Shown one piece after another: positions 1 through 8,948 of a stretch of DNA of 34,097 nucleotides. The DNA comes from Opitutia bacterium (GTDB lineage Bacteria; Verrucomicrobiota; Verrucomicrobiia; Opitutales; Opitutaceae), in contig CANJLB010000031.1 in assembly GCA_947475065.1 (NCBI GenBank), positions 1-34,097 of the forward strand, in the 5' to 3' direction. The notes beneath the pieces are model-generated. The model was not told the DNA's origin, did not search any database, and was given only the letters and a program-made list of their open reading frames with translations. Position 1 is the first letter of the stretch; each line of letters opens with the position of its first letter. The position numbers were made by a program, and so were the translations under genes.

Positions 1-346
1 ACTCCGTGTTGTAGTTGGCCTGGTCGCCGGTGGTCTTGGTGACATCACCGTAGAGCGTCTTGAGCTCGCTCATGCGGTTGAGGATGTCGCCGGCGACCTT
101 GAGGGCGCCGTCCTGTGTCTGCAGGAACGAGACCGCGTTGCCGATGTTGGTGGTGACTGCGCCTGAGCGGGTGGCCGCGGCGGACAGTTTGAGTGAAACC
201 GCGAGGCCACCGGCGTCGTCGGCGGGCGTCACGATCTTGGAGCCGCTCGAAAGCCGGTTGAGGCTTTTCTGCAGCATGGCGTTGGAAGCGGCGAGGTTGT
301 TGGATGCAACGGTGGCCGCGTAGTTGGTGTTGATGACGACTGACAT
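1..346 (-). CDS. fliC: Flagellin, N-terminal part (runs off left edge)
   Basis: The reverse strand reads from an ATG at 346-344 to the window edge without a stop, giving 115 codons. The protein opens with MSVVINTNYAATVASNNLAA and continues with LQKSLNRLSSGSKI, then PADDAGGLAVSLKL and QTQDGALKVAGDILNRMSEL. These are the hallmarks of the conserved D0/D1 N-terminal helices of bacterial flagellin, the filament subunit exported by the flagellar type III apparatus. A Shine-Dalgarno-like AAGGA lies about 8 bases before the ATG, one of the clearer ribosome sites in the window. The gene is divergent from the DUF2071 gene with only about 37 bp between starts, so its promoter must overlap that gene. I saw no convincing sigma-28 or sigma-54 promoter. 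The variable centre and C-terminal D0 lie outside the window. Confidence 0.95.
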   Translation of the reverse strand, partial: MSVVINTNYAATVASNNLAASNAMLQKSLNRLSSGSKIVTPADDAGGLAVSLKLSAAATRSGAVTTNIGNAVSFLQTQDGALKVAGDILNRMSELKTLYGDVTKTTGDQANYNTE

Positions 347-383
347 GGTGATCTTCCTTGACCGTGCAACCCAAGCCATCGCC

Positions 384-1175
384 ATGATCACACCCACCAT
401 GCACCCGGCTCTTTCCCATCTGGCCCACCGGCCCTGGCCGCTGCCGGACAGGCCGTGGCGCTGGCGGCAGTCGTGGCATGACCTGCTCTTCGCGCACTGG
501 CCTGTTCCGGCCGCCGTGCTCCGTCCGCTCGTGCCCTCCGGGCTTACGGTGCAGGAGTTTGCCGGGACTTCGTGGATCGGACTGGTGCCTTTCCGGATGA
601 CCGGGGTCATGCGCCGTCCGCTCCCCGACTTGCCGTGGGTATCGGCGTTTCCCGAACTGAACGTGCGTATCTACATCGAACGTGATGGCCGGCCTGGCGT
701 GTGGTTCCTGAGCCTCGACGCGGGCAACCCCCTCGCGGTATGGGCGGCCAGGCGCTTCTTTCATCTGCCCTACTATCGTGCGCAGATGTCCCTCACGGGC
801 GACGAGCAGGCGGGCTTCCGCTACTCGTCGCGGCGGGCCGGTGCGGAGTTTACTGGCACCTACCGCCCGACCGCTTCGGTGTTTCGCGCGGCTCCCAGCT
901 CGCTCGAACACTGGCTGACTGAGCGTTATTGCCTCTATGCGTCCGCGCCCGACGGCTCCCTCTGGCGCAATGAAGTTCACCATGCCCCGTGGTCCCTGCA
1001 ACCGGCGGAAGCGGACATCACACGCAACACGATGTTCGCTTTTCACGGGCTGACTCCCGACGCGGTTCCGCCGCTCCTGCATTTCTCCCGGCGGCTCGAC
1101 GTGGTGGTGTGGGGCGGCGAGCGCGTGGATGGAATAACAGTCAGGCCGCCGGTTCCGGTTTGCCGGACGCAATAG
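384..1175 (+). CDS. DUF2071 (YqjF-like) family protein
   Basis: A 263-residue protein if the ATG at 384 is used; a second in-frame ATG at 399 is equally possible, and longer starts run into the flagellin leader. It matches the DUF2071/YqjF family pattern: RWRQSWHDLLFAHWPV near the N-terminus, then VLRPLVPSGLTVQEFAGTSW, GLVPFRMTGVMRR, FPELNVRIYIERDGRPGVWF and FLSLDAGN, followed by FHLPYYRAQM. The fold is related to acetoacetate-decarboxylase-like barrels, but the biochemical role is unknown. There is no signal peptide or membrane segment, so it is probably cytoplasmic. It stands alone between the divergent flagellin gene and a doubtful small convergent ORF that overlaps its last 35 bases. Confidence 0.85.
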   Translation: MITPTMHPALSHLAHRPWPLPDRPWRWRQSWHDLLFAHWPVPAAVLRPLVPSGLTVQEFAGTSWIGLVPFRMTGVMRRPLPDLPWVSAFPELNVRIYIERDGRPGVWFLSLDAGNPLAVWAARRFFHLPYYRAQMSLTGDEQAGFRYSSRRAGAEFTGTYRPTASVFRAAPSSLEHWLTERYCLYASAPDGSLWRNEVHHAPWSLQPAEADITRNTMFAFHGLTPDAVPPLLHFSRRLDVVVWGGERVDGITVRPPVPVCRTQ

Positions 1176-1461
1176 AGGCCGACGGCATCGGCCTGGTGGT
1201 GGTCGGTATGAACCTCAAGCGGGCGGGGGCGGTGACGGACAATGCGCCGATGCGGATCGCGTTCACCCGGATTCCGACGCCGGAGATCGAAGAAATCGAC
1301 CGCACACGCAGGCCCCAAAAGGTTGCGCCGACAAACGCGAGTGCGGGCGTTTGATGGAGGACGGAGCCGTGTTGCACGTAGAGGTAATTGGCGTAGTCGC
1401 GAATCTCCTCTTCCGTTGGTTGCGGTGCAGTTTCTGGCCGTTGCGTTGGTTGGGTGGTCAT
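1141..1461 (-). CDS. Doubtful small protein with DUF2934-like start
   Basis: An ATG at 1461 opens a 106-codon frame; an upstream TTG at 1473 is also possible. Residues 17-38 (TEEEIRDYANYLYVQHGS) resemble the first half of the short DUF2934 domain (acidic start, an alanine/tyrosine helix, then a G). The expected second half, with the D/E-W-x-x-A-E motif, is absent. The remainder (ALAFVGATFWGLRVRS onward) is weakly hydrophobic and unrecognised. The frame overlaps the end of the DUF2071 gene by 35 bp. It could be a real gene, a frameshifted DUF2934 gene, or chance. No ribosome site is visible. Confidence 0.3.
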   Translation of the reverse strand: MTTQPTQRPETAPQPTEEEIRDYANYLYVQHGSVLHQTPALAFVGATFWGLRVRSISSISGVGIRVNAIRIGALSVTAPARLRFIPTTTRPMPSASIASGKPEPAA

Positions 1462-1557
1462 TTTGGTGATCAATGGGAGGTTAGTTTGGTCTGTGACCGC
1501 ATCTGGTCGAAATCCCGGAGGACGACCAACCAGACGCTGTCCGGGCGTGGGCCACAG

Positions 1558-1629
1558 GGTGGATGTCCCAGCCTACATCTCTACCAGCGACGATGATATG
1601 GGGTGTTGTTCCCGTCGTTGCATCCACCC
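1558..1629. other. Extended bulged hairpin in intergenic DNA
   Basis: GGGTGGATG (1558-1566) pairs perfectly with CATCCACCC (1621-1629). Immediately inside on the 3' side, CGTCGTTG (1613-1620) pairs with CAGCGACG (1585-1592), including one G-T wobble. The result is a near-continuous 17-bp stem with an 18-base bulge on one side and a 20-base loop. No T-run follows on either strand, so it does not look like an ordinary terminator. It may be a structured RNA, a mobile palindrome, or chance in GC-rich DNA. Confidence 0.4.
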
Positions 1630-2060
1630 CGCGCCCAAGGCAACCGTGGCAAGCGCGTGCTCCGGCTCAGGGCGGGCGGGCATAGGGCGAGCTTGCACGC
1701 GAGGGCGGCGGCGACCTTGGCCAGCGCCTCGACAGGCTTGTGGAAGGTGTCGCGGACGCACATGAAATGACCGGAAGGCCAGGGAGACTCGACGTGACAG
1801 GCAACCGATGATTTTCATGGGGACGATGCCGCGACAGCGGGTGTGCAAGCGCGACGTGGACAGCTGCCCCAGCAATCAGTTTGTCGAGAGTTCACACACG
1901 ACCCCTTCCGGCTGGCCCACTGTCGGGGAAATGGGAGCCGAGCCTTGGCTGGATTGCGGGGCTGGACCTCGTTCGCTGGGTTGGAACTGCTCACCCGGCG
2001 CAGCCTGCTCTGGCACGGTATGGTTTGGGATGACGGGCGCGGCTGGCCGGCGTGGGTTGT

Positions 2061-2097
2061 GCAACCTTACCAAACTGTAAGGTTCGCGCAAGGTTGC
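2061..2097. promoter_or_regulatory. Operator-like inverted and direct repeats upstream of htrA
   Basis: AACCTTAC (2063-2070) and GTAAGGTT (2077-2084) form a perfect 8-bp inverted repeat with a 6-bp spacer. AAGGTT then recurs at 2090-2095, exactly 11 bp from the copy at 2079. GCAACCTT (2061-2068) also pairs perfectly with AAGGTTGC (2090-2097). Half-sites about one helical turn apart are the usual layout for OmpR/PhoB-family binding sites, and such a regulator is encoded just after htrA. It lies about 80 bp before the htrA start. That this regulator binds here is an inference. Confidence 0.45.
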
Positions 2098-2177
2098 CGT
2101 AATGCAGGTGTGCGACTGTGGGGCGTGTCGTTCATCCACTTCTCTCAATCTTAACCTTCTCCCAACCCTTCCTTCCT

Positions 2178-3707
<1,530 letters not shown>

Positions 3708-3730
3708 GCCTACATTTTTGGGGACAGCGT

Positions 3731-3769
3731 GCGCCGGACCGCCGGGGGGCGGTCCGGCGCTTTGTTTTT
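3731..3769 (+). terminator. Strong intrinsic terminator after htrA
   Basis: GCGCCGGACCGCC (3731-3743) pairs perfectly with GGCGGTCCGGCGC (3748-3760) around a GGGG loop, giving a 13-bp GC-rich stem followed by TTTGTTTTT (3761-3769). It is the clearest intrinsic terminator in the window. It ends only about 20 bp before the first possible start of the regulator gene. Confidence 0.9.
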
Positions 3770-3789
3770 CAGCATATTCGGATTTCCAC

Positions 3790-4491
3790 ATGGGCAAAAC
3801 CCTGCCAACCTCACCGGCCATGCGCGTGCTAGTGGTCGAAGACGATGCCAAGATCGCCTCCTTCGTGGTCAAGGGCCTGAAGCAGGAGGGCTACGCCGTG
3901 GACCACGCGCCCGACGGTGACACCGGCCTTGCGCTTGCGGCGAGCACGGCTTATGATGCGGCGGTGGTGGACGTGATGCTTCCCGGCCTCGACGGCCTGA
4001 GCCTCGTGAAACGCGTCCGCGCCGCGCGCAACGACACGCCGGTGCTGTTTCTCAGCGCGAGGTCGGGCGTGGAGGACCGCGTGCGCGGCCTCCAGGCGGG
4101 CGGCGACGATTATCTTACCAAGCCCTTCGCATTTGCCGAGCTGTCGGCGCGCTTGCAGGCCCTCATCCGCCGGGCGAGCCGGGCGCCGGAAGCCACGCGG
4201 CTCACCGTCGGCGACGTGGCGCTCGACCTGGTGGCGCGGGTGGTGACGGTGGCGGGCGGGCCGGTGGAGCTGCAACCGCGGGAGTTCTCCCTGCTGGAGT
4301 ACCTCCTGCGGCATCCCGGCCGGCCGGTCACGAAGACGATGATCCTGGAACACGTCTGGGATTACAGCTTCGACCCGCAGACGAACGTCGTGGATGTGCT
4401 CATGTCGCGCCTGCGTGCCAAGGTTGACCCCGACAAGTCACGCATTGAGACGGTGCGGGGCGTCGGCTACATTTTCCGCGCCCATGCTTGA
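3790..4491 (+). CDS. OmpR/PhoB-family response regulator
   Basis: A 233-residue protein from the ATG at 3790, or 223 residues from the ATG at 3820 (MRVLVVEDD), which fits the usual family start. The receiver domain shows the acidic pair in VVEDDAK, phospho-acceptor Asp61 in VVDVMLPG, Ser89 in FLSARSG and Lys111 in YLTKPF. The C-terminal winged helix is intact, with LQPREFSLLEYLLRHPGRPV, LEHVWDYSFDPQTNVVDV and ETVRGVGYIFR. It most resembles the CusR/CopR/QseB branch. Its last codons overlap the kinase start by 8 bp, so the two are translationally coupled. The likely target is the upstream htrA promoter, because half-sites sit there and the three genes form one cluster; this is inference. Confidence 0.93.
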   Translation: MGKTLPTSPAMRVLVVEDDAKIASFVVKGLKQEGYAVDHAPDGDTGLALAASTAYDAAVVDVMLPGLDGLSLVKRVRAARNDTPVLFLSARSGVEDRVRGLQAGGDDYLTKPFAFAELSARLQALIRRASRAPEATRLTVGDVALDLVARVVTVAGGPVELQPREFSLLEYLLRHPGRPVTKTMILEHVWDYSFDPQTNVVDVLMSRLRAKVDPDKSRIETVRGVGYIFRAHA

Positions 4492-5881
4492 GCGCCTGCG
4501 CCACTCCCTCGCGCTGCGGCTGGCGCTGCAATACGCGCTGCTGTTTGCCCTCGGCAGCGGCTTCCTCTTCGGCGTGCTTTACTGGACGCTGGCAGGGTCG
4601 CTCAGCGCCCGCGAGCTGGGCGCGCTGGAAAAGCAGACGCGCGCGCTCGCCGAGGAGTTTGCGCGTGCGCCCGGGGATTTCATCTCGCGGGTGAAAAACA
4701 ACCCTTCGCCGGAAATGGCGGCGGCCTTTGTGCGGATCGTGGCCCCAAACGGGACGGTGCAGGCCGAAAAATTTCCCAACGACTGGGTGGAGACCCAGGT
4801 GAAATCAATCCCCTTCGGCCCGTTCACCCTCAATCAGGAGGTGCCCACGGTGCGCATCCCGCAAAACGCCCTGCGGGACTACTCCATCGCCACCTTTCGC
4901 TGGACGGACGGCTGGCAGCTGCAGGTTGGGCGCCTGATGGACAGTCAGACCGTGTTGCTCGCGCCGCTGCGGCGCGCCTTTGCCCTCACCGGCGCGGGCG
5001 CGCTCGTGCTCGCCTTCGCCGCCGGCACGCTACTGGCGTGGCGCGCGACACGGCCGCTCCGTCTCGTGTCGGACACCGCGCGCCGCATCATTGCGACCGG
5101 CGACCTCGCCGCCCGCGTGCCCGGTCCCTCTGGCCGGGGCGAGCTCGCCCAGCTGGCCGCGCAGTTCAACACCCTGCTCGACAAAAACGCCGCGCTCCTG
5201 CGCGCCATGCGCGAGGCGCTCGACAACGTCGCCCACGACCTCCGCACGCCGCTCACCGGCCTGCGCGGCGCCGCCGAACTTGCGCTCACCCGCGCCGACG
5301 CCAGCCCCGCCGCCGCGCGCGAGGCGCTCGCGGGCTGCGTCGAGCAGGCTGACGAGGTACTGCGCCTCCTGCGCGCGCTCATGGAAATCTCCGAGGCCGA
5401 GGCCGGGATGCTGCGGCTGGAAAAAACCGCCTGCGATCTCGGCGACCTCGCGCGCGGCGCGGCCGGGCTCTACACCGAGGTCGCCGAAGGCCGGCGGCAG
5501 CGGCTCGCGTTTGAGTCCGCCGGCCCGGTGCCGGTGGTCGGTGACGCGACCCGCCTGCGGCAGGCCGCGGCCAACCTCATTGACAACGCGCTCAAATACA
5601 CCCCCGACGGCGGCTCCGTGACCGTCACGGCAGCGGTGCGCGACGGCGCGGCGGTGCTGGAGGTGCGCGACACCGGCCCCGGGGTGCCGCCGGACGAGCA
5701 GCCACGTATCTGGGAGCGGCTTTATCGCGGCGACACGAGCCGGTCACAACGCGGGCTGGGGCTGGGCCTGAGCCTCGTGCGCGCCATCGTCGAGGCACAC
5801 GGGGGCAGGGCCGAGGTGAGCAACGTGCCCGGCGGCGGCGCGGTCTTTGCGCTGCGCCTGCCGCTGGCCGCAGCCAGGTGA
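4484..5881 (+). CDS. Membrane sensor histidine kinase partner of the OmpR-type regulator
   Basis: A 465-residue protein. The ATG at 4484 lies inside the end of the regulator gene (8-bp overlap). Transmembrane helix 1 spans about 13-35 and helix 2 about 167-186, flanking a periplasmic sensor region of about 130 residues with no recognised domain. A HAMP linker follows (RATRPLRLVSDTARRI...GDLAARV). The HisKA box is NVAHDLRTPLTGL with His251. The ATPase domain has LIDNALKYTPDGG, DTGPGVPPDE and GLGLGLSLVR, so all catalytic boxes are present. With HtrA encoded directly upstream, an envelope-damage or metal-stress signal is plausible. The ligand is not evident from sequence. Confidence 0.93.
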   Translation: MLERLRHSLALRLALQYALLFALGSGFLFGVLYWTLAGSLSARELGALEKQTRALAEEFARAPGDFISRVKNNPSPEMAAAFVRIVAPNGTVQAEKFPNDWVETQVKSIPFGPFTLNQEVPTVRIPQNALRDYSIATFRWTDGWQLQVGRLMDSQTVLLAPLRRAFALTGAGALVLAFAAGTLLAWRATRPLRLVSDTARRIIATGDLAARVPGPSGRGELAQLAAQFNTLLDKNAALLRAMREALDNVAHDLRTPLTGLRGAAELALTRADASPAAAREALAGCVEQADEVLRLLRALMEISEAEAGMLRLEKTACDLGDLARGAAGLYTEVAEGRRQRLAFESAGPVPVVGDATRLRQAAANLIDNALKYTPDGGSVTVTAAVRDGAAVLEVRDTGPGVPPDEQPRIWERLYRGDTSRSQRGLGLGLSLVRAIVEAHGGRAEVSNVPGGGAVFALRLPLAAAR

Positions 5882-5896
5882 GCCGCCTTTGGCGGG

Positions 5897-7822
5897 TCAG
5901 GCCGTGGGCGGACGGCCGTTGAGCAGGGCGCGGAGCATCTCGCCGAAGGCCGCGAGCTCGAAGGGCTTTTCGAGCACATGTTCCTGGCCGAGGGCCTGCA
6001 GCTCGGACTTGACGACCGGCGTGAGGTGGCCGCTGGTCACGAGCACGGGCAGGCCGGGGTGGTGCTGGCGGATGATTTTCAGCACATCAATGCCGCCGAG
6101 GCGGGGCATATTCAGGTCGAGTACGACTGCGTCGAGGGCATGGACGGAGCTATTGATCTGCTCGACGGCCTCGAGGCCGTTGCGGGCGGTGATGAGGGAG
6201 TAGCCGGCGGCGCGCAGCACGGTGCCGAGCATCTCCACGATCGGGCGCTCGTCGTCCACGAGGAGAATGCTTTCGCTGCCCGGCGGGAGGTGCGCCGCAT
6301 GGCCGTCTGGGGGTGCCGGTCCCGCGACTAGGGAGGGGATTTTCAGAGGCAGGTAGATACGGAACGTCGTGCCTTGTCCCGGCGCGGTCTCGAGATCGAG
6401 CAGGCCGTGGTGGTTGGTGACGACACCATAGACGACGGCGAGGCCGAGGCCGGTACCGCCGTGGTCCTGCTTGGTGGTGAAAAACGGCTCAAAGATGTGG
6501 GCGCGCACCTCGGCGGACATGCCCGGCCCGGTGTCGCCGATGCTGATGCAGGCGTATTCCTCCTCGGGGTTGCCCTTGAGCGCGAGGAGCTGGTCGCCGG
6601 CGACCCGGCGCGTCGTGATCGTGAGCGTGCCGCCCCCCGGCATGGCGTCGCGGGCATTGACGCAGAGGTTGAGGAGCACCTGTCGGATTTGGTTAGGGTC
6701 AACCGAGAACGCCTCGATGGTGGTGTCGAGTTCCTGCCGGAGCTCGATGGCGCGGGGAAACGTCTCGGCCATCATGCCGGCCAGCTCATTGATGATCTCG
6801 TCGAGCCGGACCGCACGGTAGGCGACCTCGTTCTTGCGGCTGAAGGTGAGGATCTGGCCGACGAGGCCGGAGGCCCGCAGCGCGGCGTCATGCACGGAGC
6901 TGAGGTAGCGGGTGAGGCGCACGTCGGACGGCGCGATGGCGAGGGAGAGCTCGGTGAAGCCGCGGATGATGGCGATGATGTTGTTGAAATCATGCGCGAT
7001 GCCGCCGGCCAGCGTGCCGAGGCTCTCCATTTTCTGGGCCTGCCGGAGCTGGTCCTCGAGGGCCTTGCGCTCGGTGATGTCCTCGCGCAGGCAGAGCAGG
7101 TAGGTGATTTCGTCGAGGTGGTTGCGGATGGGCGAGACCTGCACGAATTCCCATGCCTCGCCGCCGTCCTTGCGGCGCGTGCGCAGCTCGCCGGTCCAGC
7201 GGTGGCCGGCCGCGACAGTGGCGCAAAACTGACGGTAGGCCGCTTCGCCGGCGTGGCCCTCGCGCAGCACGGGGATGCCGCGCTCGAAAATTTCCTCTAG
7301 CGTGTAGCCCGTGACCTCGGTGAAGCGTGAGTTGACGTACTGGGCCATGCCGCCGGGCGTGGTCATCACGATGGACACGGGCGCCTGCTCGACGGCCTGC
7401 GCGATCTTGCGGAAATGCTCCTCGGAGAGCCGGTGCTTGGTCACATCGCGGCCGATGGCGCGCACGCCGAGCAGCTCGCCCTCGGCGTCGCGGAGCGCGG
7501 TCTCCTCCCACGCGAGCCAGCGCCAGCCCTGCGCGGTTTTCCAGCGGTGTTCGCGGCTGATATGGTAGGGCGGACGCCACAGGCGCGCACCCAGCTCGGT
7601 CCAGTCCTCGCTGTCGTCAGGATGTAGCAGGGAGGTCATGCGCGAGCCTTTCCATGCGGCGACCGGCTGGCCAAACTTTCGCGCAAAGGCGCGGTTGACG
7701 GCCAGCACCTGCCCTTCGGCATCGCACAGCACGGCCAGCTCCAGGCTGCCAGCCCAGGGCTCCAGCAGCTCGGCGGCCGAGGATGACTCGGCCAGCGTTT
7801 GGCGCGTGCAGGCGTCGGGCAT
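5897..7822 (-). CDS. Cytoplasmic PAS-PAS hybrid histidine kinase with C-terminal receiver
   Basis: A 641-residue protein without transmembrane segments. PAS1 spans about 25-130 and PAS2 about 135-252, ending in the PAC-type signature LREDITERK. The HisKA box GGIAHDFNNIIAIIRG carries His277 and is of the HDFNN type seen in NtrB-like kinases. ATPase motifs are LLNLCVNARDAMPGGG, DTGPGMS and GGTGLGLAVVYG. The receiver begins near 517 with LLVDDERP, phospho-acceptor Asp569 (VVLDLNMP), Ser597 and Lys619 (LEKPFE). The gene begins 6 bp after the HDOD gene ends, so the two form one unit. Receiver-tailed kinases of this kind often phosphorylate a separate regulator; the sigma-54 activator at 12979 is a candidate only by proximity. 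Confidence 0.92.
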   Translation of the reverse strand: MPDACTRQTLAESSSAAELLEPWAGSLELAVLCDAEGQVLAVNRAFARKFGQPVAAWKGSRMTSLLHPDDSEDWTELGARLWRPPYHISREHRWKTAQGWRWLAWEETALRDAEGELLGVRAIGRDVTKHRLSEEHFRKIAQAVEQAPVSIVMTTPGGMAQYVNSRFTEVTGYTLEEIFERGIPVLREGHAGEAAYRQFCATVAAGHRWTGELRTRRKDGGEAWEFVQVSPIRNHLDEITYLLCLREDITERKALEDQLRQAQKMESLGTLAGGIAHDFNNIIAIIRGFTELSLAIAPSDVRLTRYLSSVHDAALRASGLVGQILTFSRKNEVAYRAVRLDEIINELAGMMAETFPRAIELRQELDTTIEAFSVDPNQIRQVLLNLCVNARDAMPGGGTLTITTRRVAGDQLLALKGNPEEEYACISIGDTGPGMSAEVRAHIFEPFFTTKQDHGGTGLGLAVVYGVVTNHHGLLDLETAPGQGTTFRIYLPLKIPSLVAGPAPPDGHAAHLPPGSESILLVDDERPIVEMLGTVLRAAGYSLITARNGLEAVEQINSSVHALDAVVLDLNMPRLGGIDVLKIIRQHHPGLPVLVTSGHLTPVVKSELQALGQEHVLEKPFELAAFGEMLRALLNGRPPTA

Positions 7823-7828
7823 GGCTTT

Positions 7829-8776
7829 TCAGACCAGGCCGTTCAGGACGGCCGGGAGCTTGCTGAGGGCGTTGGCGAGGGCGGCCTTGGCGAGCGACTC
7901 CTCGTGCGGATGGTCGGCGAACAGGATGTGCCACCCCTCGCACTGCTGGCCGGCGTTGGGCGGCAGGTCGGGGATTTTTTCAAAGCCGCCGCTGATGCCG
8001 ATCTCGCGCACGAGCAGGTCGGCGACCTGCACCGCCGCCGCATACATCGCGTGCTGGGGCGACCCGGAGGGGCACGCATGGTGGCGCACACCTTCGACGA
8101 TCTCCGGCGCGAGCTGGTGCTTTTCCAGATAGTAGCCGCCGATGGCCGGATGATCCCAGCCCACGAGCGCGCGCTCCGCCTCGCAGACACCCTCGGCGCT
8201 GGCGTATTTGCGGCTGATGATTTGCGAAAATTCGGCCGGAAACGCCGTGGCGAGGACGACTTTGCCCACATTGTGCAGCAGGCCGATGATGTAGTCCGTG
8301 TCGTCGTCAATCAGCAGGTCGGTCGTCGCGAGGATTTCGCGGGTCATGATGGCGGTGCCGATTGAGTGGCGCCAGAGCTCGCGCCACGGCAGCTTGAGCG
8401 CGGACTGGCCGGACTGGCCGATCTTTTCCAAGTCCTCGATGACGGGCGTCGCCATCGAGAGTTCGCGGATCTGCCGCAGCCCGAGATAAAGCACGGCCTC
8501 CTCGATGCTGTTCACCTTGGCGCTGAGGCCGAAATAAACGCTGTTGACCATCCGCAGCAGCCGGGCGGTGAGCGACGGGTCGCGCCGGATTATCTCGGCG
8601 ATCTGCGCGGTGTAACTTTGTTCGGAATTGACGAGGCCGGCGAGCTTGCGGTTGATGCTCTGGAGGGAGGCGAGCTTGGGGCAGCGCTCAATGCGCCGCC
8701 GGATTTCGCTGTCGGAGTAGGCGGCGCCCGCCTCGCTACGCACCGTGGTGAGAATAGGTGTGGAAAGTGAATACAC
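7829..8776 (-). CDS. HDOD-domain protein
   Basis: The frame is open from 8950, but an ATG there would sit on the start of the divergent glycosyltransferase and add a low-quality G/A-rich leader. The GTG at 8776 (VYSLSTPILTTVR), preceded by GGGG about 6 bases upstream, gives 315 residues and is my preferred start. HDOD signatures are clear: CPKLASLQSINRKLAGLV, IIRRDPSLTARLLRMVNS, YFGLSAKVNSIEEAVLYLGL and HSIGTAIMTREIL. The metal-binding HD doublet is HN (GLLHNVGK), fitting the family's usual loss of hydrolase activity. HDOD proteins act as signalling scaffolds for motility and second-messenger output. It is co-transcribed with the PAS hybrid kinase. Confidence 0.88.
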   Translation of the reverse strand: MYSLSTPILTTVRSEAGAAYSDSEIRRRIERCPKLASLQSINRKLAGLVNSEQSYTAQIAEIIRRDPSLTARLLRMVNSVYFGLSAKVNSIEEAVLYLGLRQIRELSMATPVIEDLEKIGQSGQSALKLPWRELWRHSIGTAIMTREILATTDLLIDDDTDYIIGLLHNVGKVVLATAFPAEFSQIISRKYASAEGVCEAERALVGWDHPAIGGYYLEKHQLAPEIVEGVRHHACPSGSPQHAMYAAAVQVADLLVREIGISGGFEKIPDLPPNAGQQCEGWHILFADHPHEESLAKAALANALSKLPAVLNGLV

Positions 8777-8948
8777 GTTGCCCCGTTCTTCGTCACACGC
8801 CCCGCATGGTTTAAGGCCTTTTTCCGCCGCCGCCTCCCGTTGGGCCCCCCCCGCGTTCGCGCCCGCCGTCGCAACTGGCGGATACCCTAGGCCAACTTCC
8901 GCGTGCCTTTTCGGAATATTTCTGGCCCACTCACCGCTCGCAACCGCC

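Larger units (their letters stand above)
1462..2177. other. Gene-poor stretch of about 700 bp before htrA
   Basis: No ORF here looks real. The short frames on both strands (for example 1573-1875 minus and 1843-2154 plus) are rich in R, P, C and H and match no family I know. Two structured places are listed separately: a bulged hairpin at 1558-1629 and an operator-like repeat at 2061-2097. The stretch may be a decayed gene, but I cannot recognise its source. Confidence 0.5.

Noticed and set aside
347-480. A sigma-54 or sigma-28 promoter for the flagellin gene
   Set aside because: No GG-N10-GC pair or GCCGATAA-like element with suitable spacing was found on the minus strand.
45-1172. A 375-codon minus-strand frame across flagellin and DUF2071 genes
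   Set aside because: It overlaps two recognised genes in other frames, has R/H/P-rich composition and no domain.
1573-1875. Minus-strand frame of 100 codons in the gene-poor region
   Set aside because: It runs through the hairpin, is Arg/Pro/Cys-rich and has no recognisable domain or ribosome site.
5883-5895. CCGCC-TTT-GGCGG hairpin between convergent kinase genes as a terminator
   Set aside because: The stem has only 5 bp and no T-run follows on either strand.
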